Part shown: positions 1 through 7,513 of the stretch, one piece after another | Layout: every line of letters begins with the position of its first letter | How positions within the stretch are numbered: the first letter of the stretch is position 1 | Origin: Streptococcus pantholopis | GTDB lineage: Bacteria; Bacillota; Bacilli; Lactobacillales; Streptococcaceae | DNA: 64,000 nucleotides | Assembly: GCF_001642085.1 (NCBI RefSeq) | Contig: NZ_CP014699.1 | Coordinates: 682,001 to 746,000 of the forward strand | Direction: 5' to 3' | Made by a program: the position numbers and the translations under genes | Notes under the pieces: generated by a model | Seen by the model: the letters and a program-made list of their open reading frames with translations, nothing else | What the model was told of the DNA's origin: nothing | The model's database searches: none

Positions 1-1
1 T

Positions 2-520
2 TATCAGAAAATAATCTGCTCAAAGAAATTTTTAGATTCCTATTTAATTGATTATTACCCAATCAGCCAGAATGATAGAATTGTTCCACCATACATTAGC
101 TTTAATAGGTTAGTGGGAGTTTCTGACTTAAGTGAGTACAGAGAGAAGTTCGGAGAGCATATCTATTACGGAGACAGTTTTACCTATTCAGAATGTGAGA
201 ACGGATTATTTGAAGTGAAGTTTACCACTAAACGAGATTATCCGATTGCTGCTATTCGCAGAGCAATAGAAGTGGAACACTCTGTTGAATGGTTTGCTGT
301 TGAAGACAATTGTATCTATGTTTCTCATTTCTACTGGTCAGATGGCATAAAAGAGTCGATTCATACTCTAGGTTCTGCATTTGGTAGTTGGTATTCAAAG
401 CAGTATGAACTTGAAGAGTCCCTTGAGGATTCGGATCATCTCATATGGTATTATCTGAACGAACACAAATGCTCATGGATTCTTTGGTCAGATTCATTGC
501 CAATTCCGAGGTTTTTTTAA
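2..520 (+). CDS. C-terminal part of an unknown protein (cut by window edge)
   Basis: The frame is open from the left edge to the TAA at 518-520, so this is the last 172 or so residues of a gene that starts outside the window. A GTG at 113 sits inside the open frame and has no ribosome site, so I do not take it as the start. The protein is acidic and rich in Tyr and Trp, for example YYGDSFTYSECENG and WYYLNEHKCSWILWSD, with no signal peptide or membrane segment in the visible part. I do not recognise the family. A soluble immunity-type protein is possible from composition and from the small helical fragment downstream, but that is only a guess. Confidence 0.5.
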   Translation, partial: YQKIICSKKFLDSYLIDYYPISQNDRIVPPYISFNRLVGVSDLSEYREKFGEHIYYGDSFTYSECENGLFEVKFTTKRDYPIAAIRRAIEVEHSVEWFAVEDNCIYVSHFYWSDGIKESIHTLGSAFGSWYSKQYELEESLEDSDHLIWYYLNEHKCSWILWSDSLPIPRFF

Positions 521-524
521 CTGA

Positions 525-812
525 ATCAGCCAAGCTACTAAAAAAGTAGCGCATTTCAGAACAGTTGCTTTTAAATTAGAAGATATTGTTCACCATGAAA
601 AATCTTTGATCAGGCAGATGTCAGCCAATTCTTTAGTTGGTGACCAGAATGCCCTCAGCAAACAAACCAAGGAATTAAGCCAGCGGGTTCAAATTGATGA
701 ACTTATGGTTAACAGCTTTATCTATGACCAAGAGGCTCAAGTTCGATTTTATGAATTGTTGGCAGAAGGGGTGAATGATTATAAATCGGAAAGGCTAGAG
801 ACTAAAAAATAG
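525..812 (+). pseudogene. Helical fragment without a proper start
   Basis: The frame is open from 525 to the TAA at 810-812 and reads as a polar, Gln/Glu/Lys-rich helical protein of up to 95 residues, ending NDYKSERLETKK. The only start candidate in the second half is TTG 606, with no Shine-Dalgarno before it, and the open frame begins right after a stop. It therefore looks like the 3' remnant of a gene. The helical pattern recalls small accessory proteins of type VII secretion clusters (DUF3130/DUF3958-like), but I cannot support that assignment. A palindromic terminator follows directly. Confidence 0.35.
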
Positions 813-857
813 GGCAGAAATCAGATATTCACCATATTTGATTCCTGTCCTATTTTT
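805..857. terminator. Palindromic terminator, copy 1 of a duplicated element
   Basis: A long imperfect inverted repeat (AATAGGGCAG arm, return arm CTGTCCTATT) ends in a T run. It lies within a stretch of about 70 bp (797-867) that is repeated nearly identically at 2545-2615. Confidence 0.75.
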
Positions 858-889
858 GTTTAGGAAGCCAAAAAACCTAGTGAAGGTAA

Positions 890-924
890 AATCATAACCA
901 CCCGTCAAACGGGTGGTTATGATT
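890..924. repeat. Perfect 16-bp hairpin with CAA loop
   Basis: AATCATAACCACCCGT, then CAA, then the exact reverse complement. A hairpin with an ACCACCCGT...ACGGGTGGT core resembles the subterminal hairpins of IS200/IS605-type elements, but no transposase is present. From 925 to 1224 there is no intact gene, only the fragment at 1016-1159. It could equally be an orphan terminator. Confidence 0.6.
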
Positions 925-1015
925 CTTTTGAATTAATAGCTTTAAGCAGTAACTGTTACACTAAGTCTCAACTAGCTATGCCTCCTGCTTCTGGATAGAC
1001 ATTAAATGACGCTAA

Positions 1016-1159
1016 ATCGTTAATAAGCATTTTCCACAAATGCATGATGTCGTAGCAGTATCAAAGCTCAACTATTACTACAAACAGATTTGGTCCGGCA
1101 AACAAAACAATATCAATACTATAGAAATCGATGCAATTGAAGCCTTAGCAGATTATTAG
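1016..1159 (+). pseudogene. Decayed gene 3' fragment
   Basis: A frame of 47 codons starts right after a stop and ends at TAG 1157-1159. It reads HDVVAVSKLNYYYKQIWS and then NTIEIDAIEALADY, which looks like real protein (aromatic and acidic helical pattern) rather than random intergenic translation. There is no start codon with a ribosome site. The family is not recognised. It lies in the gene-poor stretch 813-1224. Confidence 0.3.
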
Positions 1160-1224
1160 TGTTATTAAAAATCATATGATACCGAGAAAGTATGGTAGTA
1201 GTTACCAATGGTTCGTAAACGATA

Positions 1225-1905
1225 CTATTTTACAATTTGGAGAATATCTTCAGTCTTTGCTCGTGGATTTTTTTCAAATTCATTAATCTTATTGAGGTCA
1301 TTATTCTCTTGAGCATATCCTAACCCTATCCCCATAAAGATAGCTTCATCCTCTGGAATATTGAAAAATGGTCGAATTTCTTTGGGATAACGGATAAATT
1401 CGTAAGCTGGAATTGCAGAAATTCCTCTCTCGTGGGCCGCTAAAGTGACTCCATATCCAAATGCACCAACGTCATACGCTGAAAACATTGTAGCATTTTT
1501 AGGAATTGTAATATAGATAATTACTGGAGCATGAAAATTCCATGAGCTTTCTTCCATAAAGCCAAGTTTATCTTGGGGTTCATCTTCTGGATACGGACTG
1601 ACATCTGCAGCTTTCCAAAAGTCCACCATGTTTTCCCATTCACCCTCAGTCCAGTCGTTAGTTGTAAATTGAGGAGGGACGACTTCTGTCCATGATTTTT
1701 CGCCACTAACGACATTTGCATGGTGTAATGTATGCATTTTTTTAGCAGCATCTCCCGTAAGAACATACGCTTTCCAAGGCTGGCTGTTACACCATGACGG
1801 TGCCCACTGGGCATCGGCGATAATCTTTTTAATAATATCATCACTGATTTCTTTGTTTTTGAACGCACGGGCTGAGTGGCGTGTACGTAAAATACTATTA
1901 CTCAT
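1225..1905 (-). CDS. Nitroreductase family protein
   Basis: A 226-residue cytosolic flavoprotein of the NAD(P)H nitroreductase family, which binds FMN and reduces nitro compounds or quinones. The N-terminal RTRHSARAFKN (about residues 7-17) is the usual FMN phosphate-binding Arg/Ser stretch. WAPSWCNSQPW (about 34-44) is the family's N-S-Q-P-W motif, and the C-terminal GIGLGY (about 193-198) is the typical glycine-rich end. Length is normal. The start ATG at 1905 has AGAAGGAG just upstream on the minus strand. It is transcribed away from the HxlR gene at 2030 across a short region with an inverted repeat, so HxlR-controlled electrophile detoxification is a reasonable inference. The physiological substrate cannot be told. 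Confidence 0.85.
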   Translation of the reverse strand: MSNSILRTRHSARAFKNKEISDDIIKKIIADAQWAPSWCNSQPWKAYVLTGDAAKKMHTLHHANVVSGEKSWTEVVPPQFTTNDWTEGEWENMVDFWKAADVSPYPEDEPQDKLGFMEESSWNFHAPVIIYITIPKNATMFSAYDVGAFGYGVTLAAHERGISAIPAYEFIRYPKEIRPFFNIPEDEAIFMGIGLGYAQENNDLNKINEFEKNPRAKTEDILQIVK

Positions 1906-1973
1906 CTACCTTCTCCTTTGGGTGTATTTTTTATTTGAATTATACTATAATTGTAATTAAACTTAGTATTTTC

Positions 1974-1991
1974 GTAAAGTAGGTACTTTAC
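1974..1991. promoter_or_regulatory. Inverted repeat, likely HxlR operator
   Basis: GTAAAGT-AGGT-ACTTTAC is a perfect inverted repeat midway between the divergent nitroreductase and HxlR genes, followed by a GGTACC echo at 1991-1997. HxlR-family regulators usually bind such short dyads in divergent promoters and control themselves and the oxidoreductase. Binding is inferred. Confidence 0.6.
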
Positions 1992-2029
1992 GGTACCTAT
2001 CCAATTTGCAATGTAAAAAGGTCTTCATT

Positions 2030-2413
2030 ATGCTATATGATAAAAGTTCAAAAGTCTACGAATTGGGAATAAATTATATTTTAGCAATTATAAAGGGTAA
2101 GTGGAAAGTGAACATATTGTGTGCGTTGGGTAATAAGCCGTTTCGGTATAATGCATTATTAGATAGTCTAAATCGTGCATTTGGCAATAGGATTACTCAA
2201 AAAGTTTTGACTAATCAATTGAGAGAACTTGAAAATGATGGCTTAATAATGCGAACAGAAATTAAATCTTCTTATCCTAAAATTGTCTATTATAGTCTGA
2301 CACCGAAAGGGATAAAGGTAGCTGAACTAGTACATCAATTTTCAATATTTGGCGAGAAACTTATCGAAGATAGTGAAGATATTGAGATTTTATATAAATT
2401 TAGTGATATTTGA
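2030..2413 (+). CDS. HxlR/MarR-like winged-helix regulator
   Basis: A DNA-binding repressor or activator of 127 residues. Features are the HxlR signature ILAIIKGKWKVNILCAL (about 15-31), then the recognition helix region NRITQKVLTNQLRELENDGL and the wing PKIVYYSLTPKG, covering nearly the whole protein as is usual for the family. I place the start at ATG 2030, with AAAAGG 8-9 nt upstream. An upstream in-frame TTG at 2006 has no ribosome site. HxlR proteins often sense electrophiles or aldehydes through a cysteine; here the only Cys is in ILCAL. It is divergent from the nitroreductase it probably controls. Confidence 0.85.
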   Translation: MLYDKSSKVYELGINYILAIIKGKWKVNILCALGNKPFRYNALLDSLNRAFGNRITQKVLTNQLRELENDGLIMRTEIKSSYPKIVYYSLTPKGIKVAELVHQFSIFGEKLIEDSEDIEILYKFSDI

Positions 2414-2551
2414 TTGTTTTCTTTTTTGATTTCGTATAGTATTTCGGAGTAATTAGAATCGTCAGTGGAAAAGGTGCTTTTGTGATTTAAAATCAAATAA
2501 ACACCTACATTATCCTAAGTGGACTTGTCCACTGCAGCTAGTATAGAGACC

Positions 2552-2605
2552 AAAAAAATAGGACAGAAATCAGATATTCATCATATTTGATTCCTGTCCT
2601 ATTTT
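2552..2605. terminator. Palindromic terminator, copy 2 of the duplicated element
   Basis: Nearly the same long palindrome as at 805-857, with three or four differences over about 70 bp. Here it separates hxlR from the convergent HXXEE gene and could stop transcription from both sides. Confidence 0.75.
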
Positions 2606-2619
2606 TGTTTAGGAAGATA

Positions 2620-3228
2620 TTATTTTGTATGATGTGCTTTTCTTGCTCTTAGGATATCACCGTAGCCTTTTCCCATCATAGCTAGCAGAGAGCGCTGCAT
2701 ACAGATGAAGCAAGCAATGAAGAGGGCAATTCCAAGGAGGACATTCGCTGCAGAGAGGACATTTAGATTTGCAAAACGAACATAGACGTAAATACCTAAA
2801 ATAAGCTCTAATTCTGCTGTAATCATTCCTGGGGAATAGGGAACTCCAAGATTTGCCACGCGAATCGCCAGTATATGAACAATCCCTTCAAAGATGCATA
2901 AATTCATGGCAACCAACAGAAAAACAGGCTGATTGTCAAATAGATAAGGAGTTAGTGAGAACGTTAATAAGAGAATTCCTGTTGGGATACGACTGGCACG
3001 GTGAAGTTCTTCGGAGGCATGCAGACCTGTTACCTTGCTGACAACCTTGTCAATAAAGCCACCGGGATAACGGCCTTCTTCCCACTCATGGAAAACAAAC
3101 AAAACCGTATAGAGTAAAACAATTTTTTGAGTAAATGAAGGGGAGCCTGTGATTCCTGCGATCATGAGAAATATAATAGAAATGGCAGTGTAGAGCTCAA
3201 GTGCATTCCATCGAATAAATTTAATCAT
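2620..3228 (-). CDS. HXXEE-domain membrane protein
   Basis: A 202-residue integral membrane protein with about five or six hydrophobic segments. The motif FHEWEEGRYPGGF (about residues 46-58) is the H-x-x-E-E signature that names the family. A second HASEELHR (about 70-77) and ELE (about 139-141) complete the conserved polar residues. Function of the family is unknown. The gene is divergent from the TetR regulator at 3422, and the 193-bp gap holds dyads such as AGTGT...ACACT at 3305-3322. This is the usual layout for a repressor controlling its neighbour, so regulation by that TetR protein is inferred. It ends just after the palindromic terminator at 2552-2605. Confidence 0.8.
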   Translation of the reverse strand: MIKFIRWNALELYTAISIIFLMIAGITGSPSFTQKIVLLYTVLFVFHEWEEGRYPGGFIDKVVSKVTGLHASEELHRASRIPTGILLLTFSLTPYLFDNQPVFLLVAMNLCIFEGIVHILAIRVANLGVPYSPGMITAELELILGIYVYVRFANLNVLSAANVLLGIALFIACFICMQRSLLAMMGKGYGDILRARKAHHTK

Positions 3229-3304
3229 TGTATAACCTCCAATTTATATAGTGTTTATCTTAGCACTGTTTTTAGAGGGCAACAATCATTAAAATTTTAA
3301 AATT

Positions 3305-3322
3305 AGTGTGTTAAGCAACACT
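3305..3322. promoter_or_regulatory. Dyad between HXXEE gene and tetR
   Basis: AGTGTGTTAAGCAACACT has 5-bp outer arms (AGTGT/ACACT). A related AGTG...CACT pair lies about 50 bp to the left. It is a candidate TetR operator; this rests on position and symmetry only. Confidence 0.4.
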
Positions 3323-3421
3323 TTGTTGTTTTTTGTTGATAAAATCACTCAAATTATATATAATAATGGACGATTGGAAGGAAGAGCTTATTGGTGAGTT
3401 ACCAAAAGTTTAATAAGGATA

Positions 3422-4006
3422 ATGACAGATTTAAGAGTTTTAAAAACACAAAAGGCTATTCGTGAGAGTTTTATAAATTTAGTAGAGGAAAAAGGCTTCC
3501 TGTCTTTGACTGTGCAGGATATTCTCAATAGAGCCCTTATTAATCGAAGGACCTTTTATAACTATTATATGTCGAAGTATCATCTGGCAGATGTGATGAT
3601 TGCTGAATTGGTCGAACGCTATTCGGCATTGCTAGATTTTAGTCTTGGTAATAGAAGTCAGCCCTTGACAGTGACTCAGTATGCAGATCATATGATGAAT
3701 GAGTTTTATGATGAACGCAGAGCTATATTGCTATTATGGAATCTTCCGGCAGATCATGGCGATCTTTATACACAATTGCGTAAACTGATGAAAGAGCGAT
3801 TTTCTGCTTTTTTAGAAAGCAAGGCAAGCGATGGCGATCTTGTCGATTTTCAAGCTGAAATGATGCTTTCAATTATTTTATCGACTTTTCACTATATTCT
3901 CGAACATAATGAACACTATACGATTGTTGAATTAAATAAACAATTTCAAAAATTAATCACTAACTCTTTTATCCCTTTAGGAATAACCCCCAATAAAACA
4001 GAATAA
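3422..4006 (+). CDS. TetR/AcrR family regulator
   Basis: A 194-residue transcriptional repressor. The N-terminal HTH spans about residues 8-52: KTQKAIRESFINLVEEKGF, then LTVQDILNRALINRRTFYNYY, the streptococcal version of the TetR recognition helix. The rest is an all-helical ligand domain. ATG 3422 follows AATAAGGATA. It is divergent from the HXXEE membrane protein. A fragment of a membrane protein follows at 4069-4191, so it may once have controlled a downstream transporter or YhgE-like gene. The ligand is unknown. Confidence 0.85.
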   Translation: MTDLRVLKTQKAIRESFINLVEEKGFLSLTVQDILNRALINRRTFYNYYMSKYHLADVMIAELVERYSALLDFSLGNRSQPLTVTQYADHMMNEFYDERRAILLLWNLPADHGDLYTQLRKLMKERFSAFLESKASDGDLVDFQAEMMLSIILSTFHYILEHNEHYTIVELNKQFQKLITNSFIPLGITPNKTE

Positions 4007-4068
4007 GTAAAATAGTGATAGGGCTGACTGTTGTTATTGCTGAAGTCAGTTATCAGCTATAAGATTAA

Positions 4069-4191
4069 TGGTCATTATTTAATGCTGGTTTTTCGTTTCT
4101 TACATTTGGCGTGACACAATTTGCGATGAGTCTTTTTCAAAAATTGAAACAATTAGTTGAAGTTTTAGCTTTAAAGAAAGATTTATCCTGA
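4069..4191 (+). pseudogene. Membrane-protein C-terminal remnant
   Basis: An open frame right after a stop reads AGFSFLTFGVTQFAMSLFQ then KLKQLVEVLALKKDLS and a TGA at 4189-4191. It looks like the last membrane helix and cytosolic tail of a larger protein whose 5' part is gone. Its place directly behind a tetR gene fits a lost TetR-controlled membrane gene. The family is not certain. Confidence 0.35.
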
Positions 4192-4207
4192 TGACGGAGG
4201 TGCTGCA

Positions 4208-4642
4208 ATGGGCAAAAAGACAATGCGGGAAAGATTGGAAGCTTATGCCAAGCAAAGGTATCAGGTGGAGGCTGAGGAACTTCCCTTTCGCCGAGAAGAT
4301 TATGCTGTTTTACGTCATGCGAATACTGGTAAATGGTTTGCGGTATTCATTGCAAAGGAGTACAGTGCCTTTGGTCTTGCAGGAGAAGGCACTGCAGACG
4401 TTCTTTCGCTAAAGCTGAAAGATGCCGATTTTGCGGATTTTTTAATGCAGCAGCCGGGCTATCTGCGAGGATTTCCAAGCAAAAAATGGAACTGAGTGTC
4501 AATGCTGCTGGACGGTACAGTTCCTTATGAGGAAGTATGCCGATGGCTTGAAGAGAGTTTTCAAATAACCCATACAAAAACAAGCAATAAGAAAACCCCG
4601 TTATTAAAAAGAAAGCATTCACTGAAACAGAAAAGGAAATGA
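4208..4642 (+). pseudogene. MmcQ/YjbR family gene with an in-frame TGA
   Basis: The first 95 codons (4208-4495) give the start of a cyclophilin-like MmcQ/YjbR protein, with LPFRREDYAVLRHANTGKWF and then YLRGFPSKKWN. The frame stops at TGA 4493-4495. Without any shift the same frame continues with MLLDGTVPYEEVCRW and LEESFQIT, which is the normal family C-terminus, and ends at TGA 4640-4642. A single nonsense change therefore splits one gene. GGAGG lies 3-7 nt before the likely start region. Either the strain makes a truncated protein of 95 residues or the gene is dead. The basic tail after FQIT is not typical of the family. Confidence 0.8.
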
Positions 4643-4649
4643 AAAAAAG

Positions 4650-4677
4650 CTTTCATGCAGTCTCTTGCATGCTTTTA
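4650..4677 (+). terminator. Terminator hairpin after the mmcQ-like gene
   Basis: CATGCA...TGCATG with flanking AAAGC and GCTTTT forms a stem ending in a short T run. The rest of 4678-4896 holds no gene that I can see. Confidence 0.55.
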
Positions 4678-4896
4678 AACTATAGTTTGCATTAAACATA
4701 AGCATTTGCTATATAAAGATTGCTGTGATAAACTGATTTTAATAAAGCTGGGCTAGTTTGAGCTGCTGTGCTGTTTTCACTGGATAAGGAGCACATCAGT
4801 AGCAATGAGGTGTAGGTAGGTTTGGAAACTTCATCTATTTCCAGAGCTAGTGAGGCTTTTGCTTAGCTATTTTTATAGATGAATTAAGGGGGAAAA

Positions 4897-5460
4897 ATGA
4901 CAAAAACATTAACGGATTATATGATGTCAGGAGAAGTCATTGAAAAGGACTCGCCGGTATATAAAGAGATTCATGAAGTGACAGCTGAGACACTTCCTAT
5001 GGTGGAAGATCTTAACATGGTCAAACGGGATAAAGAAGCTGTGCGTACCCTGATTGGGCAAATCATCGGCAAGGAGTTGGACGAGACAACTGAAATTATA
5101 CTCCCTTTTCGGACGGATTTTGGGCGCCATATCAAACTGGGCAAAGAAGTCTTTATCAACACGGATGTTATGCTGACCGACCTTGGTGGCATTACTTTGG
5201 AAGATAAGGTATTGATCGGACCTCGTGCCAATCTAATCACAGTCAATCATCCCAGTAATCCTAAGCAGCGACGCGGTCTGATTCTAAAACCGATTCTTAT
5301 TAAGCGCAATGCTTGGATAGGTGCGGGAGCGACTGTTTTACCAGGTGTAACCATTGGCGAGAACGCCATCGTTGCAGCAGGCAGCATTGTTTCAAAAGAT
5401 GTTCCAGACAATACCATTGTTGCAGGTGTACCGGCTAAGGTGATCAAGGAAGTGGAGTAG
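4897..5460 (+). CDS. Sugar O-acetyltransferase (maltose/galactoside type)
   Basis: A 187-residue cytosolic acetyl-CoA-dependent acetyltransferase of the left-handed beta-helix (hexapeptide) class. An N-terminal Maa-type helical segment (about 1-55) precedes the parallel beta-helix with repeated hexads, for example KVLIGPRANLITVNHP (about 106-121, carrying the catalytic His), then NAWIGAGATVLPGVTIGEN and the closing IVAGVPAKVIKE. ATG 4897 follows AAGGGGG. It stands alone, with an 89-bp gap before the next gene. The true acceptor sugar is unknown. The related gene at 13555 is a separate, more divergent paralogue. Confidence 0.85.
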   Translation: MTKTLTDYMMSGEVIEKDSPVYKEIHEVTAETLPMVEDLNMVKRDKEAVRTLIGQIIGKELDETTEIILPFRTDFGRHIKLGKEVFINTDVMLTDLGGITLEDKVLIGPRANLITVNHPSNPKQRRGLILKPILIKRNAWIGAGATVLPGVTIGENAIVAAGSIVSKDVPDNTIVAGVPAKVIKEVE

Positions 5461-5560
5461 AGCATAAGTATCTGCTTTTTGTTTATTTCTAGTATGATGA
5501 CGCAGCTGTTGGGCAGATTGATCGTTACTTTGGAGATATGAAGATTTTAAAGTGAGGATA

Positions 5561-6514
5561 ATGATGCGAAAAAAACTATTGCCAGTTCTGGTCCTTTTGC
5601 TTGCTTTAGTGGGAGCGAGCTTCTGGCGGGGACTGTCTAATCAATCGAAACAATCCAGCACGAAACCCATTCAAAAAGATGGGAGTGCTGCCATTATGCC
5701 TCAGTTTGATGCCAAAAAGCAAACAGTTACTTTAAATGATGGGAACGTTATGCCAGTTTACGGCCTTGGGACCTATAGTTTAACAGGTTCGACAGTGAAG
5801 GAGGCCGTCAGCAGTGCACTTAAGCAAGGCTATCGTCTGATTGATACAGCTTATATGTATCATAATGAAAAGGAAATCGGCGAAGCTATTCGAGAGTCAG
5901 GCCTTCCACGTGAAGAGATTTTTCTAACGACAAAAATTTACCCCAGCCAGTTTAACGACCCTGAATCTGCAATTGAAGCAGCTTTGGACGAACTCGATAT
6001 TGATTATATTGACATGATGCTGCTCCATCATCCAGGAGATGATGATGTCAAAGCCTATCAGGCCATGGAAAAATATCAGAAAGCTGGAAAAATTAAATCT
6101 ATCGGCCTGTCTAATTATTATATTGATGAGTTAAAAGCCTTTTTACCACAAGTGGAAACGATGCCAGCCCTTGTTCAAAATGAAATTCATCCCTATTATC
6201 AAGATAGCCAGGCAACGACTTATATTCAAAGTCTGGGTATCGTGGTAGAAGCTTGGTATCCACTGGGCGGCAGAGGCTATCAAGAAGAGCTTCTCAGCGA
6301 TCCTGTTCTTGAAAAAATTGCAGAAAAATATGACAAATCAGTTGCGCAAATCATTCTTAGATGGGAACAGCAGCGTCAGATTATAACCATTCCCGGCTCC
6401 AGCAATCCAGAGCATCAAGCTGAGAACCAGGCTATTTTTGATTTTCAATTGACCGAAGAAGAGATGCAGGAAATTAATCAGTTAAACAGGGATGAAAAAC
6501 ACGACTGGTACTGA
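5561..6514 (+). CDS. Membrane-anchored aldo/keto reductase
   Basis: A 317-residue NADPH-dependent oxidoreductase fused to an N-terminal hydrophobic segment (about residues 3-20) and a polar Ser/Gln-rich spacer. The reductase barrel begins near residue 55. The catalytic tetrad is visible: Asp and Tyr in IDTAYMYHNE, Lys in TTKIYP, His in LLHHPG. The NADPH-binding IPGSSNPEH is near the end. Normal family members are about 270-280 residues and soluble, so the anchor is an added 50 residues. I use ATG 5561; ATG 5564 is equally possible behind GTGAGG. No cysteine lipobox is present, so this would be a transmembrane anchor or uncleaved signal rather than a lipoprotein. Confidence 0.85.
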   Translation: MMRKKLLPVLVLLLALVGASFWRGLSNQSKQSSTKPIQKDGSAAIMPQFDAKKQTVTLNDGNVMPVYGLGTYSLTGSTVKEAVSSALKQGYRLIDTAYMYHNEKEIGEAIRESGLPREEIFLTTKIYPSQFNDPESAIEAALDELDIDYIDMMLLHHPGDDDVKAYQAMEKYQKAGKIKSIGLSNYYIDELKAFLPQVETMPALVQNEIHPYYQDSQATTYIQSLGIVVEAWYPLGGRGYQEELLSDPVLEKIAEKYDKSVAQIILRWEQQRQIITIPGSSNPEHQAENQAIFDFQLTEEEMQEINQLNRDEKHDWY

Positions 6515-6684
6515 CGGCTGTCCTGAAAAATAAGTGTAAGAACGCCATTACTAGGCGGCTAACGGTTTTCTGCAGAAACGGCTGGATTGAACAGGAAGCT
6601 TGGTATGACCGCTTGTTCTTTAATGATTTTTCGGATTTTGAAGAAGTGACTGAAAAAGAAGCTAATATGTTTATTTGGGGGTGA
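6496..6684 (+). pseudogene. Gene remnant overlapping the reductase 3' end
   Basis: A stop-to-stop frame with no start codon reads NAITRRLTVFCRNGWIEQEA then WYDRLFFNDFSDFEEVTE and ends at TGA 6682-6684. The composition is protein-like. Its end overlaps the ribosome site of the HD gene at 6692, as in a former operon. I do not recognise the family. Confidence 0.3.
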
Positions 6685-6691
6685 GAGCGAC

Positions 6692-7132
6692 ATGACAAAT
6701 ATTGTTGAACTGGCGCATAAAATCGCCAAAGAAGCACACGGCGGTCAAGTAGATAAAGCGGGTGTTGATTACATTAAGCACCCAGAAACAGTGGCTTCTC
6801 TTGTGGATAAAGATAATGAAAAAGCAGTGGCATATCTGCACGATGTCATAGAAGATACAAACTACAGCTTGTCTGATTTGCGCAGTGCTGGCTTGCCCGA
6901 TGAGGTTGTCGCGGCAGTTGACCTTATCAGTAAGAAAAAAGGACAGCCCTATCAAGACTATCTGAACAATGTCAAGACCAATACGCTTGCTAGGGCCGTT
7001 AAGCTAGCGGACTTAAAACATAATTCTGACTTATCGAGACTGCCTTATGTCACTTCTAAAGATAGAGAACGGTCAAAAAAATACAAAGAAGCGATTGCCT
7101 TTTTAAGCAATCAGCAAAATGAAGAGGACTGA
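6692..7132 (+). CDS. HD-domain phosphohydrolase, small alarmone-hydrolase-like
   Basis: A 146-residue protein made almost only of a metal-dependent HD domain of the RelA/SpoT-hydrolase or MESH1 type. The metal-binding order is visible: HGGQVDKAGVDYIKHP (about 15-30), the HD pair in AYLHDVIEDT (about 48-57), and a later KLADLKHNSD. There is no synthetase, TGS or ACT domain. Hydrolysis of (p)ppGpp or a related nucleotide is plausible by family, not proven. ATG 6692 follows GGGGGTGAG. It stands between remnants of other genes, and a terminator follows at 7221-7251. Confidence 0.8.
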   Translation: MTNIVELAHKIAKEAHGGQVDKAGVDYIKHPETVASLVDKDNEKAVAYLHDVIEDTNYSLSDLRSAGLPDEVVAAVDLISKKKGQPYQDYLNNVKTNTLARAVKLADLKHNSDLSRLPYVTSKDRERSKKYKEAIAFLSNQQNEED

Positions 7133-7220
7133 GGATGAAGCCATGAGGTGGTTTGACTTTATATCAAGAAAAACAAGCGGCACTGTCTGATTAAGAAATC
7201 CGTATGAAATAAATTAATTG

Positions 7221-7251
7221 AGCACCTAGAGGACAATTCTGGGTGTTTTTT
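7221..7251 (+). terminator. Terminator after the HD gene
   Basis: CACCTAGA...TCTGGGTG stem followed by TTTTTT. Between 7252 and 7513 I see no gene or other clear signal. Confidence 0.65.
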
Positions 7252-7513
7252 CTTGTTTGAGAAGATTTGAACTGACTGCAAAAAGAATTAAAGGTAAAAA
7301 ACTTATCAGCAAATTTTATGCTGCCTGTCTGTCTGAAAAAATTAACCTTACTCTTGGTCCTAGTTAAACTATCTAAACATATAGGCAAACGGGGGTTATT
7401 CCAAACTTGACTCAAGAACTTTAGATGAAATAGAAAATGGTATTTCAAACCTTCTCTCAGGTATCCTGAATTTTCAATGATATCAAATGACTGTTCCTCT
7501 CCCTCTACATCTG

